From assembly GCA_002731195.1 (NCBI GenBank), contig PCAI01000008.1, positions 12,125 through 25,784 on the forward strand: a stretch of 13,660 nucleotides of DNA. The letters run 5' to 3'. The notes beneath the pieces are model-generated. The model ran no database searches. It was given only the letters and a program-made list of their open reading frames with translations, and was not told the DNA's origin. A program made the position numbers and the translations under genes. Source of the DNA: Methanobacteriota archaeon. GTDB taxonomy: Archaea; Thermoplasmatota; Poseidoniia; Poseidoniales; Thalassarchaeaceae. Shown piece by piece: positions 7,901-13,660 of the stretch; position 1 is the first letter of the stretch, and every line of letters begins with the position of its first letter.

Positions 7901-8157
7901 GCTAGAAAAACTCCAGCGAAAGCGGCTAATACTCTTTCACGCCCCCTCCAAGAACTTTTGGCTGCCATTATAATATTATCAGGTAGAGAAATTATTCTTT
8001 GAGTAGGTGGAAATGATTGTAAAAAGTCAATAAAATTAATATTTCCTGTACTATTTCCAGTTGGTGTATCAATTTCGATATCAGAGATATTGTCTCCTTG
8101 ATCTCCCTCTCTCATTGCGATTTGATCCATTAAGTCATTACCATCTGGAGAATTCAT
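4930..8157 (-). CDS. Large FtsX/MacB-type ABC permease with two permease halves
   Basis: The 1075-residue membrane protein comprises two FtsX-like modules in one chain. After a polar N-terminus, the first helix lies at about 76-98, then a large extracellular domain (about 110-405), then helices near 423-445, 468-500 and 517-536. Further helices at about 564-580 and 597-624 form a linker between the modules. The second module starts with a helix at 662-682, has a second extracellular domain (about 685-925), and ends with helices near 932-958, 977-1007 and 1038-1058. The characteristic post-helix motif occurs in both halves: QRKREISIQRVIGG (448-461) and QRKRELAILQAIGAS (961-975). This is the mechanotransmitting ABC3 class (LolCE, MacB, YbbP) that moves lipoproteins, peptides or lipids rather than small solutes. 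Its ATG overlaps the upstream ATPase stop as ATGA. Substrate is unknown. No MacA-like adaptor or substrate-binding protein lies next to it. Confidence 0.92.
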   Translation of the reverse strand: MNSPDGNDLMDQIAMREGDQGDNISDIEIDTPTGNSTGNINFIDFLQSFPPTQRIISLPDNIIMAAKSSWRGRERVLAAFAGVFLASLVITTVLAYSAGLSTAFLQGALENDVFDAQIAFDEDPGKDFRTNDSVVWESMCDELIAIEGISDCGIVYGRQGIRSNSIFDDSNFRAQPLVVESVTASIGDWKNVSWAYPEATEQGPPINDNRPIRFYGDGVWDGDLGERHARDILYGTWPSSYLDAENNRSIILPSQIASRAGVSINDTIDSLTFTFVTDAAGGSSLEDISESCLGELEVNFDSGFQFCRENITVNNLKVSAIYQEGFGNPTLLFNPVMVSDSVLNDSQKLILMDNDHGYLGVSVDRNLLPSSSTSAATSWLNDLKETVEEKEYADSSIKVRYNDVISGTIFFLNVFLGIIQVFDYILMIPIIILSFAVLIYGLVLSLEQRKREISIQRVIGGTESNLTGMILLELTVLGFLGWFTGYVLALFSVPLVLDAVGFMSFRSSGTEINPTLSFVSTFFIILITVGLTLLFGRTRVKDFLSIEIDEGVRKVGRFKKSRFWLHVLIFIIGGLSFLESWIQSNGGWGPFDSRGMFSNFILNALLLLFGPFMLWIGGALVLGRLGAAGPRIFTLILGRSPLVTDIRRGLKGSGSSESVNRLAVIMLLTLSIVTLAAVQGYTGTLVDERTTSAENGADLQVQFSTPMSETQARNEILLAIQRVDNSNIKDIDSMTSVGDIFTSPLGEDSRLRTWIVFDGHEETLLWDTQTIPTYVSDASLLWKNNWFTAGGEARRQLGLSSSDISTSITIEYTDYDFSFGPDGLDISTTVTDANIQYMGEHIWVPGLEPTQSSQVIVIGESTYKALVGNQTANSYTSNKWFFELCNQKDRGCADALRELSTEVSNVIGVSSSTDWPTVHEDNERKGGLIFGTPGLLSLQFVVASLASVASAFVFLSLVLTQRKRELAILQAIGASPNQIIRLVLFEIMAILLVSMGLGVILGLAIAESFNGFFGIFGFIFQIFLGESAPIDRELIWPWFDLLLVNSSVLFAVVLALLYTTRKALKSDLAIVLKGE

Positions 8158-8864
8158 TTTTCTTCAACTCCAATATCATCTCCCCATGCTGAGCGAATAT
8201 CGGAAGAAGCAGTTATGCCATCTTTCAATAATAGCATTCTATCTGCTTTCGATGCTAAAATAGGGTCGTGGGTAACCATCAATATTGATACACCTTCTTT
8301 TGTTAATTCTTTGAATAGTTCAATTATTTCTTCACCACTCTTAACATCTAAATTACCAGTTGGCTCATCGGCCAAGAGCAGTGGGCGATTGCCTGCAATT
8401 GCTCGTGCTATAGCTACTCTTTGTTGTTGCCCTCCTGACAATTGATCAGGGATAAATTCCATACGATCAGCAAGATTTACTTTTCTCAATGCCTCCATTG
8501 CTTTTAATGAGGCTTCAGAAGAAGGAGATCCGGCTAATTCCAAAGCAAAAATAACATTATCTAGTGCAGACAATCGATCTATTAGATGAAAATCCTGAAA
8601 TATCCATCCAACACCATTTCTACGTACATCAACTACTTTATTTGGCGACTGTGTCCCATATTGATATTGTTGTAAAGATATATTTCCTGAGTCGGCATCG
8701 AGTATTCCTCCAATTATATTTAGTAGTGTAGATTTACCACAACCAGAAGGCCCCATTAAGGCAACTAATTCTCCAGAATCAATTTTTAAATTTATTCCTT
8801 TAAGAACTTCTAGTCTGTTCCGACCAGAACCAAAACCTTTCTTTAAAGAAGTAACTTCAAGCAT
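8154..8864 (-). CDS. ABC transporter ATPase, LolD/MacB class
   Basis: The 236-residue cytosolic ATPase is the first gene of the operon. Its motifs are complete: Walker A GPSGCGKST (38-46), Q-loop Q90 in WIFQDFHL, signature LSGGQQ (142-147), Walker B LLLADEP (162-168) with Glu167, NLD D-loop and H-loop His199. Length is normal for the family and there is no extra domain, unlike its partner at 3923-4927. The gene overlaps the permease gene by 4 bases, so the two are translationally coupled. ATG 8864 has no Shine-Dalgarno site, but a TATA-like box lies about 30 bases upstream, which suggests a nearly leaderless mRNA. The two ATPases differ in sequence and could make an asymmetric nucleotide-binding pair on the fused permease. 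Confidence 0.93.
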   Translation of the reverse strand: MLEVTSLKKGFGSGRNRLEVLKGINLKIDSGELVALMGPSGCGKSTLLNIIGGILDADSGNISLQQYQYGTQSPNKVVDVRRNGVGWIFQDFHLIDRLSALDNVIFALELAGSPSSEASLKAMEALRKVNLADRMEFIPDQLSGGQQQRVAIARAIAGNRPLLLADEPTGNLDVKSGEEIIELFKELTKEGVSILMVTHDPILASKADRMLLLKDGITASSDIRSAWGDDIGVEEK

Positions 8865-8890
8865 GGACTAAATGCCGGGTAGTATTTGTG

Positions 8891-8900
8891 TATTTATACC
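8891..8900 (-). promoter_or_regulatory. TATA box for the ABC operon
   Basis: The minus strand reads GGTATAAATA, a close match to the archaeal TATA consensus, centred about 30 bases before ATG 8864. Transcription would begin near 8868, almost at the start codon, which agrees with the absence of a Shine-Dalgarno site. A second TATA-like element, ATTTATAAGT, lies at 8933-8942 and would give a leader of about 50 bases. Confidence 0.5.
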
Positions 8901-8914
8901 AGTAAGTATTACTG
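8900..8914. promoter_or_regulatory. Palindrome CAGTAAGTATTACTG, candidate operator of the ABC operon
   Basis: CAGTAA-GTA-TTACTG is a perfect inverted repeat with 6-base arms, sitting immediately upstream of, and sharing a base with, the TATA box at 8891-8900. The BRE/upstream position is a typical site for archaeal activators or repressors, so regulation of the ABC operon here is plausible. Confidence 0.4.
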
Positions 8915-8956
8915 ATGAAAATGATTGTTAATACTTATAAATCTATTAATTAAAAA

Positions 8957-10048
8957 TTATTTTCTAAAAGACCTAACTGCTTCATCATATGCCATAGATA
9001 ATTCTATGCCATGCTTCTTGGGACTTAATAAATTATTTACATGATCAATTAAACTATCATTTGGTATTCTGTCTGCCTTGCCTGATTTAAGCCAATCATC
9101 ATGGATTTTTGTGATTCTTGATACCCATTCATCTATATTTACAGGATTGACTAAGCAACTTTGCGGAATCACTTCATTGTGTGCAGGTAAATCTGCAGAT
9201 ATCACTGGACATCCAGCAGCCATTGCTTCTGCAGGAGGATATCCAAAACCCTCTGAAATACTTGGAAATAATAACACTTCAGCATGTTGGAAAAATGAAA
9301 CAAGTTGTTCTTCCGAGGCTTTTATTTCACTACCTATATTGACTAAATTGATATTTTCTCGGATACTATTAGGAAGATGTAAAAAAACTTCTTTTATGAA
9401 GTCTAGTCTCTTACGAGGGACATTAGTTCCTACTGTAATGATTAGGCATTTTGATTGCATATCAAAATCAGAAATAATGTCCCTTGAAATAGGATTCTTG
9501 TAAGGATTCCAATAGTCAACGTCTACATCATTTCTTACTAAAAAGGTCTTTTTTGAGGGAAATAATTTCTCGGCTTCTAATCTAGTTTCTTCAGATATAC
9601 ATATTAAAATATCTGCTCTCAATAACCCCTGCTTTAATTTTTTAATATCTCTTTTGCGGATAAAATTTGGTTTATTATCTCCCACTGACACATATACATC
9701 TCCGGCTTCTATTGTCCTAGGCCTAATGTGGAAAAAGTCATGAATAGTTACTGCTACTGGGATTTGTGAATTATTTGGTACCAAATGTGCTTGTTCTTGG
9801 TCAGTGATATGTAATAAATCAATCCCTTCTTTAGATGCTTCTAAAGTGACCTTTTTAGGGTGTTTGATCCATCTATTAAATAATCTTAGAAAGATATTAG
9901 ATGTTATTTCATGCTCCACTACAGATGACTTGGTCCAATCTGGAACAAGCGCACGATTGAGTATAGACTCGATAGAGTGGTGTGCCCTTCCAAGACCATT
10001 ATTTGTTGGTAAAGATGCTCCACGCGCCAGCAGAACACGCCTTACCAT
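8957..10048 (-). CDS. GT-B glycosyltransferase, GT4-like
   Basis: I chose ATG 10048 (363 residues) over the upstream in-frame ATG 10099, because MVRRVLLARGASLPTNNGLGRAHHSI is a normal family N-terminus: a first beta-strand followed by a Gly-rich acceptor loop. The longer version would add 17 residues and overlap the divergent gene. The C-terminal nucleotide-sugar domain shows TVGTNVPRKR (205-214), with the Arg/Lys that contact the donor diphosphate. It also has the E-x7-E motif SEGFGYPPAE, with Glu266 and Glu274, followed by AMAAGCPVISADLPAHNEV. There is no signal peptide or membrane helix, so it should act at the cytosolic face on a nucleotide sugar. Donor and acceptor are not deducible. It is divergent from a second glycosyltransferase, which suggests a shared surface-glycan or protein-glycosylation pathway. 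Confidence 0.88.
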   Translation of the reverse strand: MVRRVLLARGASLPTNNGLGRAHHSIESILNRALVPDWTKSSVVEHEITSNIFLRLFNRWIKHPKKVTLEASKEGIDLLHITDQEQAHLVPNNSQIPVAVTIHDFFHIRPRTIEAGDVYVSVGDNKPNFIRKRDIKKLKQGLLRADILICISEETRLEAEKLFPSKKTFLVRNDVDVDYWNPYKNPISRDIISDFDMQSKCLIITVGTNVPRKRLDFIKEVFLHLPNSIRENINLVNIGSEIKASEEQLVSFFQHAEVLLFPSISEGFGYPPAEAMAAGCPVISADLPAHNEVIPQSCLVNPVNIDEWVSRITKIHDDWLKSGKADRIPNDSLIDHVNNLLSPKKHGIELSMAYDEAVRSFRK

Positions 10049-10088
10049 GATGCCGCCATAACATGTTGGCCTTAAATGAGGACGGGTT
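10049..10088. promoter_or_regulatory. Forty-base divergent promoter between two glycosyltransferase genes
   Basis: The only AT-rich core is CTTAAATG (10071-10078), read as CATTTAAG on the other strand. Its centre is about 27 bases from ATG 10048 and about 26 from ATG 10101, so one weak TATA-like element could drive leaderless transcripts both ways. GAGG at 10078-10081, 7 bases before ATG 10089, instead suggests a Shine-Dalgarno-led start on the plus strand. The two readings compete. Confidence 0.35.
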
Positions 10089-11324
10089 ATGTGGCACATG
10101 ATGAGCAGATATTCGGAGTTGGAAGAGGAAGGTTTTCCAAGTTTGATAGTTGCAAAAGGTAGTTTTGCCGCAATGGGTGGTGCTGAGAGAGATTTATTAC
10201 GAATAATCCCTTCGTTAACAAAACTATTTTCGGTAAAAATAGCAACTTTACATAAGGTCCCAGAATTAGTAGATTTATGTGAAAAATTAAAAATTAAATT
10301 ATTTGCACCAAAAAATAATTGGTCATTATCAAGAAATATTTTTTCAACAATTCTTGATACTGGTATTGGATCTGCATCAAATGCGTGGGCAACTTGTGAA
10401 GGGTTGATTCAAGAAATAAATGATATAGATTGTATGCATATAATTAGCGGAGATGGAAGTTTGGCGCTTTTCAAACATATTCCAGAACATATTTCTTGTC
10501 ACTTACATCTTCTTGAACCACATAGAGGACTTCATCAAGATGTTTTGCATCGAAACATTGATGGATTACCCAAAAGGAACCTTTTGCTAACAAAATTATT
10601 ACTTTCAAGGGCTAGAAAAAGAGATTTACAATTAATCAAAAAATTTAATCTAAGGGAAAAATCATCAATAAGTAGTAATTCTAATTATTCATCTAGTATG
10701 GCTAGAGATATATATGGCATAAAAACAAGAGTGTTGTGGCCTTGTGTTGATTCTTCAGAATTTCCTAAAGATGATTCTAATGATGTAGAAAATCCATATA
10801 ATAGTAATGATGAATACGTAGTAAATATTGGAAAAGCTAGTTGGGTTAAAGGTACATGGGAAACAATCAAGATGGCCTCAGGGACAAATCTAGGAGTAGT
10901 ACATGTTGGCGGAGGAGATCAAAAAGATTTGAAAAAACTGAAAGAATATGCTGATAGTTTAAATGTTAATCTTTGGATATCTCCAAGACTGTCTTCTCCA
11001 GAACTAGTCAGTTTGATGCGTAATTCTAGAGCTATTGTTAGTATGGCATACGGAGAAGCATTCGGTTTGACTCCTATAGAAGCATTTGCAGTAGGGACTC
11101 CGGCAATTTTTGTAAATGAAGGTGGATTTAGAGATACAATAGAAGATAGAGTTAGTGGAAAATTACTTGACAGGGATGATTTACCAGCATGGCATATCGC
11201 TTTAGAAGAAGCTAGTAAAAAAGAAAATAGAGAAAAATGGACAGAGGAAGGAAGGAAGAGAATTGCGGAACTTAATCTGACTCCAGAGAATCATGCAAGA
11301 AAAATAAAAGAAATATTAATCTAA
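10089..11324 (+). CDS. GT-B glycosyltransferase, GT4-like
   Basis: The 411-residue protein has the family N-terminal loop AAMGGAERDLLRIIPSL (27-43), with the paired glycines and Glu/Arg typical of GT4 enzymes. NIGKASWVKGTWETI (246-260) supplies the donor-binding Lys, and the E-x7-E motif GEAFGLTPIE has Glu323 and Glu331, followed by AFAVGTPAIFVNEGGFRDTI. It has no membrane segment. Start is uncertain: ATG 10089 has GAGG 7 bases upstream, while ATGs at 10098 and 10101 are also in frame and would suit a leaderless transcript. The only loss would be 3-4 N-terminal residues. The gene is divergent from the glycosyltransferase at 8957-10048, to which it is only distantly similar, and its last 4 bases overlap the convergent membrane-protein gene. 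Likely role: addition of a sugar to a surface glycan; substrates unknown. Confidence 0.87.
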   Translation: MWHMMSRYSELEEEGFPSLIVAKGSFAAMGGAERDLLRIIPSLTKLFSVKIATLHKVPELVDLCEKLKIKLFAPKNNWSLSRNIFSTILDTGIGSASNAWATCEGLIQEINDIDCMHIISGDGSLALFKHIPEHISCHLHLLEPHRGLHQDVLHRNIDGLPKRNLLLTKLLLSRARKRDLQLIKKFNLREKSSISSNSNYSSSMARDIYGIKTRVLWPCVDSSEFPKDDSNDVENPYNSNDEYVVNIGKASWVKGTWETIKMASGTNLGVVHVGGGDQKDLKKLKEYADSLNVNLWISPRLSSPELVSLMRNSRAIVSMAYGEAFGLTPIEAFAVGTPAIFVNEGGFRDTIEDRVSGKLLDRDDLPAWHIALEEASKKENREKWTEEGRKRIAELNLTPENHARKIKEILI

Positions 11325-11920
11325 TTTTTGCTATCTATTAAGTCATCCAATTTATACATAATAAATATTGAAGAAACCCCTATAATCAGCAATAGAGTAG
11401 AAATTAATGGACTCATGATGATTGTTGTATTTAGCGGAAACCAAAATGGCATTAAATCTAGAATTGATTCGTTCCTAACAATTTTCCCGCCTATTGAAGC
11501 AACTGTAATAGTCATAGTAAAAGCCAAAATAGATGTAATAACTTGTAATAAATTGGTCTTTTTACTCTTCCATATTTCTGAACCCATCCTTATCCGGCCA
11601 ATTAAATATGAAGCCCAAAAACCAAATGCTAATCCACTATATAGAAATTTATTGTAGAGTAATTCCGAGCCTACTGGATTACCTGAAACGGAAAGTGTTC
11701 CTGTAAAAATTGCAAATGGCATCATTATTGACCCCAACAATGCACCCATTAATCCTGCTCGATCCATAGTAATCAACATATTTTCAGATAGTTTCAATCT
11801 GTCATAAGGAAGAGAGAATGCAAACTGGAGGCATAATATATTACAAATAACTGCTAAAGTTAAACTTCCTATTGTTATTTCAACAATAGCAGCATGAAAA
11901 GTAGCAGCACTAACCATCAA
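11321..11920 (-). CDS. Five-helix membrane protein, last gene of the envelope cassette
   Basis: I do not recognise the family with confidence. The 199-residue chain has five hydrophobic segments, at about 10-34, 55-75, 90-109, 123-144 and 166-189, with short loops and a charged C-terminus (KLDDLIDSKN). The only His is H9, in TFHAAIVEITIG at the start of helix 1, a position reminiscent of haem-liganding or DUF2231-like membrane proteins, but that resemblance is weak. The start is either TTG 11920 (GAGG 7 bases upstream) or ATG 11917 (10 bases), giving 199 or 198 residues. Both touch the TGA of the preceding gene (TTGATG), so translation is coupled. It probably works with the C-X3-C-H protein encoded just upstream, perhaps as its membrane partner; this is inferred from context. 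Confidence 0.7.
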   Translation of the reverse strand: MMVSAATFHAAIVEITIGSLTLAVICNILCLQFAFSLPYDRLKLSENMLITMDRAGLMGALLGSIMMPFAIFTGTLSVSGNPVGSELLYNKFLYSGLAFGFWASYLIGRIRMGSEIWKSKKTNLLQVITSILAFTMTITVASIGGKIVRNESILDLMPFWFPLNTTIIMSPLISTLLLIIGVSSIFIMYKLDDLIDSKN

Positions 11921-13005
11921 TTAGCACCCTCATTAGGAGGATTATCCGAATCTATAACCCATTTATTTTCTATAGTATCCCACAACCACCCAGGATGATC
12001 GGGGTGCTTAACTAATCTCTTGTTAGCAACAATTGTTTCAGTAGAATTAGATTTTTGTTGATCTGATTTAACATTAGGTTTGAAAAAATATAATTGTAAT
12101 GTTGTCATAAATCCTATTATTATTGTTGCAAAGGCTAATGACTGTAGTCTAGCCTCCAATAATGAGCCTTCAAATTCAACTTGAGAAGTTCCAACTGTTA
12201 GTAATGGTTGCTTTATCGAAAAGTTACCGTTAGATGTAATTACACTGTAGTGAATTACAGTATCGCCAAAAGTAGGAGGAATGTCGACCGACCAAATATC
12301 TTTTTCGATTAATGATACAGTTGCTGTGTTTTCAAACCATTCTCCTTCTAATTTCCATTTAACTTGAATTGAATCAGTATTTTTTGTCATTAAAATAATA
12401 TTTGTTGAATCACCTGGAGTTCTATATTCTGGTGCAACCCAATTTTCTGAGAAACCGGGAAGATTTGAGGGCGCTATTTGTACATCAATAGTTAATGGAT
12501 CAGATACTCCAGTATATGCTAGATTATCAGAATTAGAGATATGCCCATGATTCATTTGGGCATAGAGGTTGTAATTACCACCATCATCAGGTGCAAATAG
12601 TATCCAAGTTAATGTCACTGAATTACTGGAAGAGACAGTGGTTTCTACATAGTTATTTATTCCCCCGTTTGGATCTTGAATGATGCTCCACCCATAATCA
12701 GAGAGATGGTCAGAATTACCATTTAATGAGCCCAATAGGAAAATACCAACAATCCTGTTACTTGATAGTGTCATATCACTAGCAGTTACGTGTACAGCTA
12801 CAGCATTACTAGCATATACATTTTTTTGAACTTCTATAGTCAATACACCGTCAGAATCTGCTGAAAGAGAAGGGTCTCCATGGCAAGAGCCTCCACAAGT
12901 AAAATCACGATTACTGTCACCATTTCCTCCGGGATTAGCCACTGAGAAAGTAGAGGAAGAAAGTAATGCAAAGATAATTACCATAATTGTTAATTTATAC
13001 TTCAA
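11917..13005 (-). CDS. Secreted membrane-anchored protein with C-X3-C-H haem-type motif
   Basis: The 362-residue protein starts with a signal peptide (1-23, probable cleavage after SVA). TCGGSCHGD follows at 36-44, a haem-c-type motif with three rather than two residues between Cys37 and Cys41, then His42. Residues about 50-178 look like the Reeler / choice-of-anchor V beta-sandwich found in monohaem secreted proteins. MNHGH (151-155) could supply the distal iron ligand. A second beta domain (about 180-275) ends at a membrane helix (about 288-308). The cytosolic tail ends in an HPGWLWD...NKWV Trp-rich segment (337-350). The start is TTG 13005, chosen because AAGGAGG lies 8 bases upstream and the signal peptide begins directly after it. 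It overlaps the preceding stop as TTGA. The likely role is a membrane-tethered extracytoplasmic electron carrier or sensor; haem attachment is not proven. Confidence 0.78.
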   Translation of the reverse strand: MKYKLTIMVIIFALLSSSTFSVANPGGNGDSNRDFTCGGSCHGDPSLSADSDGVLTIEVQKNVYASNAVAVHVTASDMTLSSNRIVGIFLLGSLNGNSDHLSDYGWSIIQDPNGGINNYVETTVSSSNSVTLTWILFAPDDGGNYNLYAQMNHGHISNSDNLAYTGVSDPLTIDVQIAPSNLPGFSENWVAPEYRTPGDSTNIILMTKNTDSIQVKWKLEGEWFENTATVSLIEKDIWSVDIPPTFGDTVIHYSVITSNGNFSIKQPLLTVGTSQVEFEGSLLEARLQSLAFATIIIGFMTTLQLYFFKPNVKSDQQKSNSTETIVANKRLVKHPDHPGWLWDTIENKWVIDSDNPPNEGAN

Positions 13006-13660
13006 TATCTATTCCTCCTTACAAATAAATTAAGAACGATACTTGATATTCCCATAATCATCAGTATGAAAGAAGAAATTATCGATGAAAAGGAATTTTC
13101 TGAATTATTATGGGGTTTAAAATCAGTTGTTGAAGAAGCATCAATAATTGCCACATTATCATCTGAAGAAACCCAAACTACTTCTTCTCCATTTGAATAA
13201 GTAGTTATAACATAATAAATTTCTGCACCTATTGGTACTTTCTCAGACCACGATGTATCATTTGTAATTCCGATTGGAATCAATCTTGTAGGAATGGGCT
13301 CTCCCCATTGAGGGATTGTGTCAAGAGGAGTAAGTCCAATTATAGAATCAATTGGACTGGTTGATCTGTAAATATTGAACGTTGTTGAAGGACCCTCCCA
13401 AGACCATTGGATATCGATATTTAATCCATCGATGTCTATAATTATATTATCAACTGTATTTATTGTGTCAATATTTATATTATTTTGAATAGTAGAAGAT
13501 TGTCCTAAATCATCAATAACTGTGAGATAAATTTGATGTGAACCAGGCTCTAATAATACATCGATAATTTGACCTAATATTTCTTGGCCGTTTATTGTCC
13601 ATATCGAAGAAACAATGGTGCCATCTATATCTGTAGATAGAGAGGAATCCAAAGAAGTCA
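13002..13660 (-). CDS. Partial PKD/FN3-type surface protein, C-terminal part
   Basis: The frame is open to the right edge of the window, so the true start lies beyond 13660. The codon at 13652-13650 is TTG (Leu), not a credible start, and it falls inside the first domain. Counting from that codon, residues 1-60 match the end of a PKD domain: DSSLSTDIDGTIVSSIWTING, then PGSHQIYLTVIDDLGQSS. Residues about 68-170 look like a fibronectin-III-type beta-sandwich: IQWSWEGPSTTFNIYRS, then GAEIYYVITTYSNGEEV. A Ser/Asn-rich spacer precedes one membrane helix (about 189-210) and a basic end RRNRY, typical of a cell-surface protein held by its C-terminus. It is the first visible member of the coupled cassette, and its stop overlaps the next start. 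Adhesion or substrate binding is likely but not demonstrable here. Confidence 0.82.
   Translation of the reverse strand, partial: TSLDSSLSTDIDGTIVSSIWTINGQEILGQIIDVLLEPGSHQIYLTVIDDLGQSSTIQNNINIDTINTVDNIIIDIDGLNIDIQWSWEGPSTTFNIYRSTSPIDSIIGLTPLDTIPQWGEPIPTRLIPIGITNDTSWSEKVPIGAEIYYVITTYSNGEEVVWVSSDDNVAIIDASSTTDFKPHNNSENSFSSIISSFILMIMGISSIVLNLFVRRNRY
13014..13020 (-). promoter_or_regulatory. Strong Shine-Dalgarno site before a TTG start
   Basis: The minus strand reads AAGGAGG, 8 bases before TTG 13005. It lies inside the last codons of the PKD/FN3 gene (the Arg-Arg codons), so reinitiation after that gene's stop is expected. This site decides the non-ATG start of the C-X3-C-H protein. Confidence 0.65.

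Noticed and set aside
9078..9503. Plus-strand frame of 141 codons opposite the first glycosyltransferase
   Set aside because: Antisense to the E-x7-E domain of the glycosyltransferase; Ser/Ile-rich product without motifs.
10049..10099. N-terminal extension of the first glycosyltransferase to ATG 10099
   Set aside because: The 17 extra residues precede the first beta-strand of the fold, have no family resemblance, and would overlap the divergent gene and occupy the only promoter space.
13650..13652. TTG as the start of the right-hand PKD/FN3 protein
   Set aside because: It falls inside a PKD domain, has no visible Shine-Dalgarno site, and the frame continues to the window edge, so the gene is truncated here rather than starting here.
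1..13660. CRISPR arrays, insertion sequences, tRNA and rRNA genes
   Set aside because: No regularly spaced repeats, transposase motifs, long terminal inverted repeats, or cloverleaf / rRNA-like stretches were seen on reading either strand.

Overview
This AT-rich window (roughly one third G+C by eye) most likely comes from a planktonic marine archaeon of the Poseidoniales / Marine Group II (or Group III) type. I infer this from several features: lipobox-bearing secreted proteins, short genes overlapping by 1 to 4 bases, TATA-like boxes close to start codons, PKD / FN3-like surface proteins with a C-terminal membrane anchor, an HPGWLWD-type Trp-rich tail, and an ABC ATPase with a C-terminal zinc ribbon. 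No rRNA is present, so the assignment rests on gene style alone.

Layout. Positions 1-1378 (-) hold the N-terminal 459 residues of a large lipoprotein with an alpha/beta-hydrolase-like GHG motif. Positions 1520-2740 (-) encode a threonine-synthase-family PLP enzyme. Divergent from it, 2815-3528 (+) encodes a pentapeptide-repeat lipoprotein. Converging on that, 3534-8864 (-) is a tight operon: an ABC ATPase, a 1075-residue FtsX/MacB-type permease fusion, a second ABC ATPase carrying a zinc ribbon, and a DUF2237 protein. Next come two divergent GT-B (GT4-like) glycosyltransferases, at 8957-10048 (-) and 10089-11324 (+). The right end, 11321-13660 (-), is a translationally coupled three-gene cassette: the C-terminal part of a PKD/FN3 surface protein, a secreted membrane-anchored protein with an unusual C-X3-C-H haem-type motif, and a five-helix membrane protein.

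How the genes may work together. The two ATPases and the double permease can be read as one complete exporter or lipoprotein-release type complex: two different nucleotide-binding subunits serve one polypeptide that supplies both permease halves. The glycosyltransferases probably build or decorate a surface glycan or glycoprotein. The right-hand cassette looks like an envelope module, possibly redox-related. Most products act at or outside the membrane; the PLP enzyme and the DUF2237 protein are the cytosolic exceptions. I saw no mobile elements, CRISPR arrays, tRNA or rRNA, and no gene-free stretch longer than about 141 bases.
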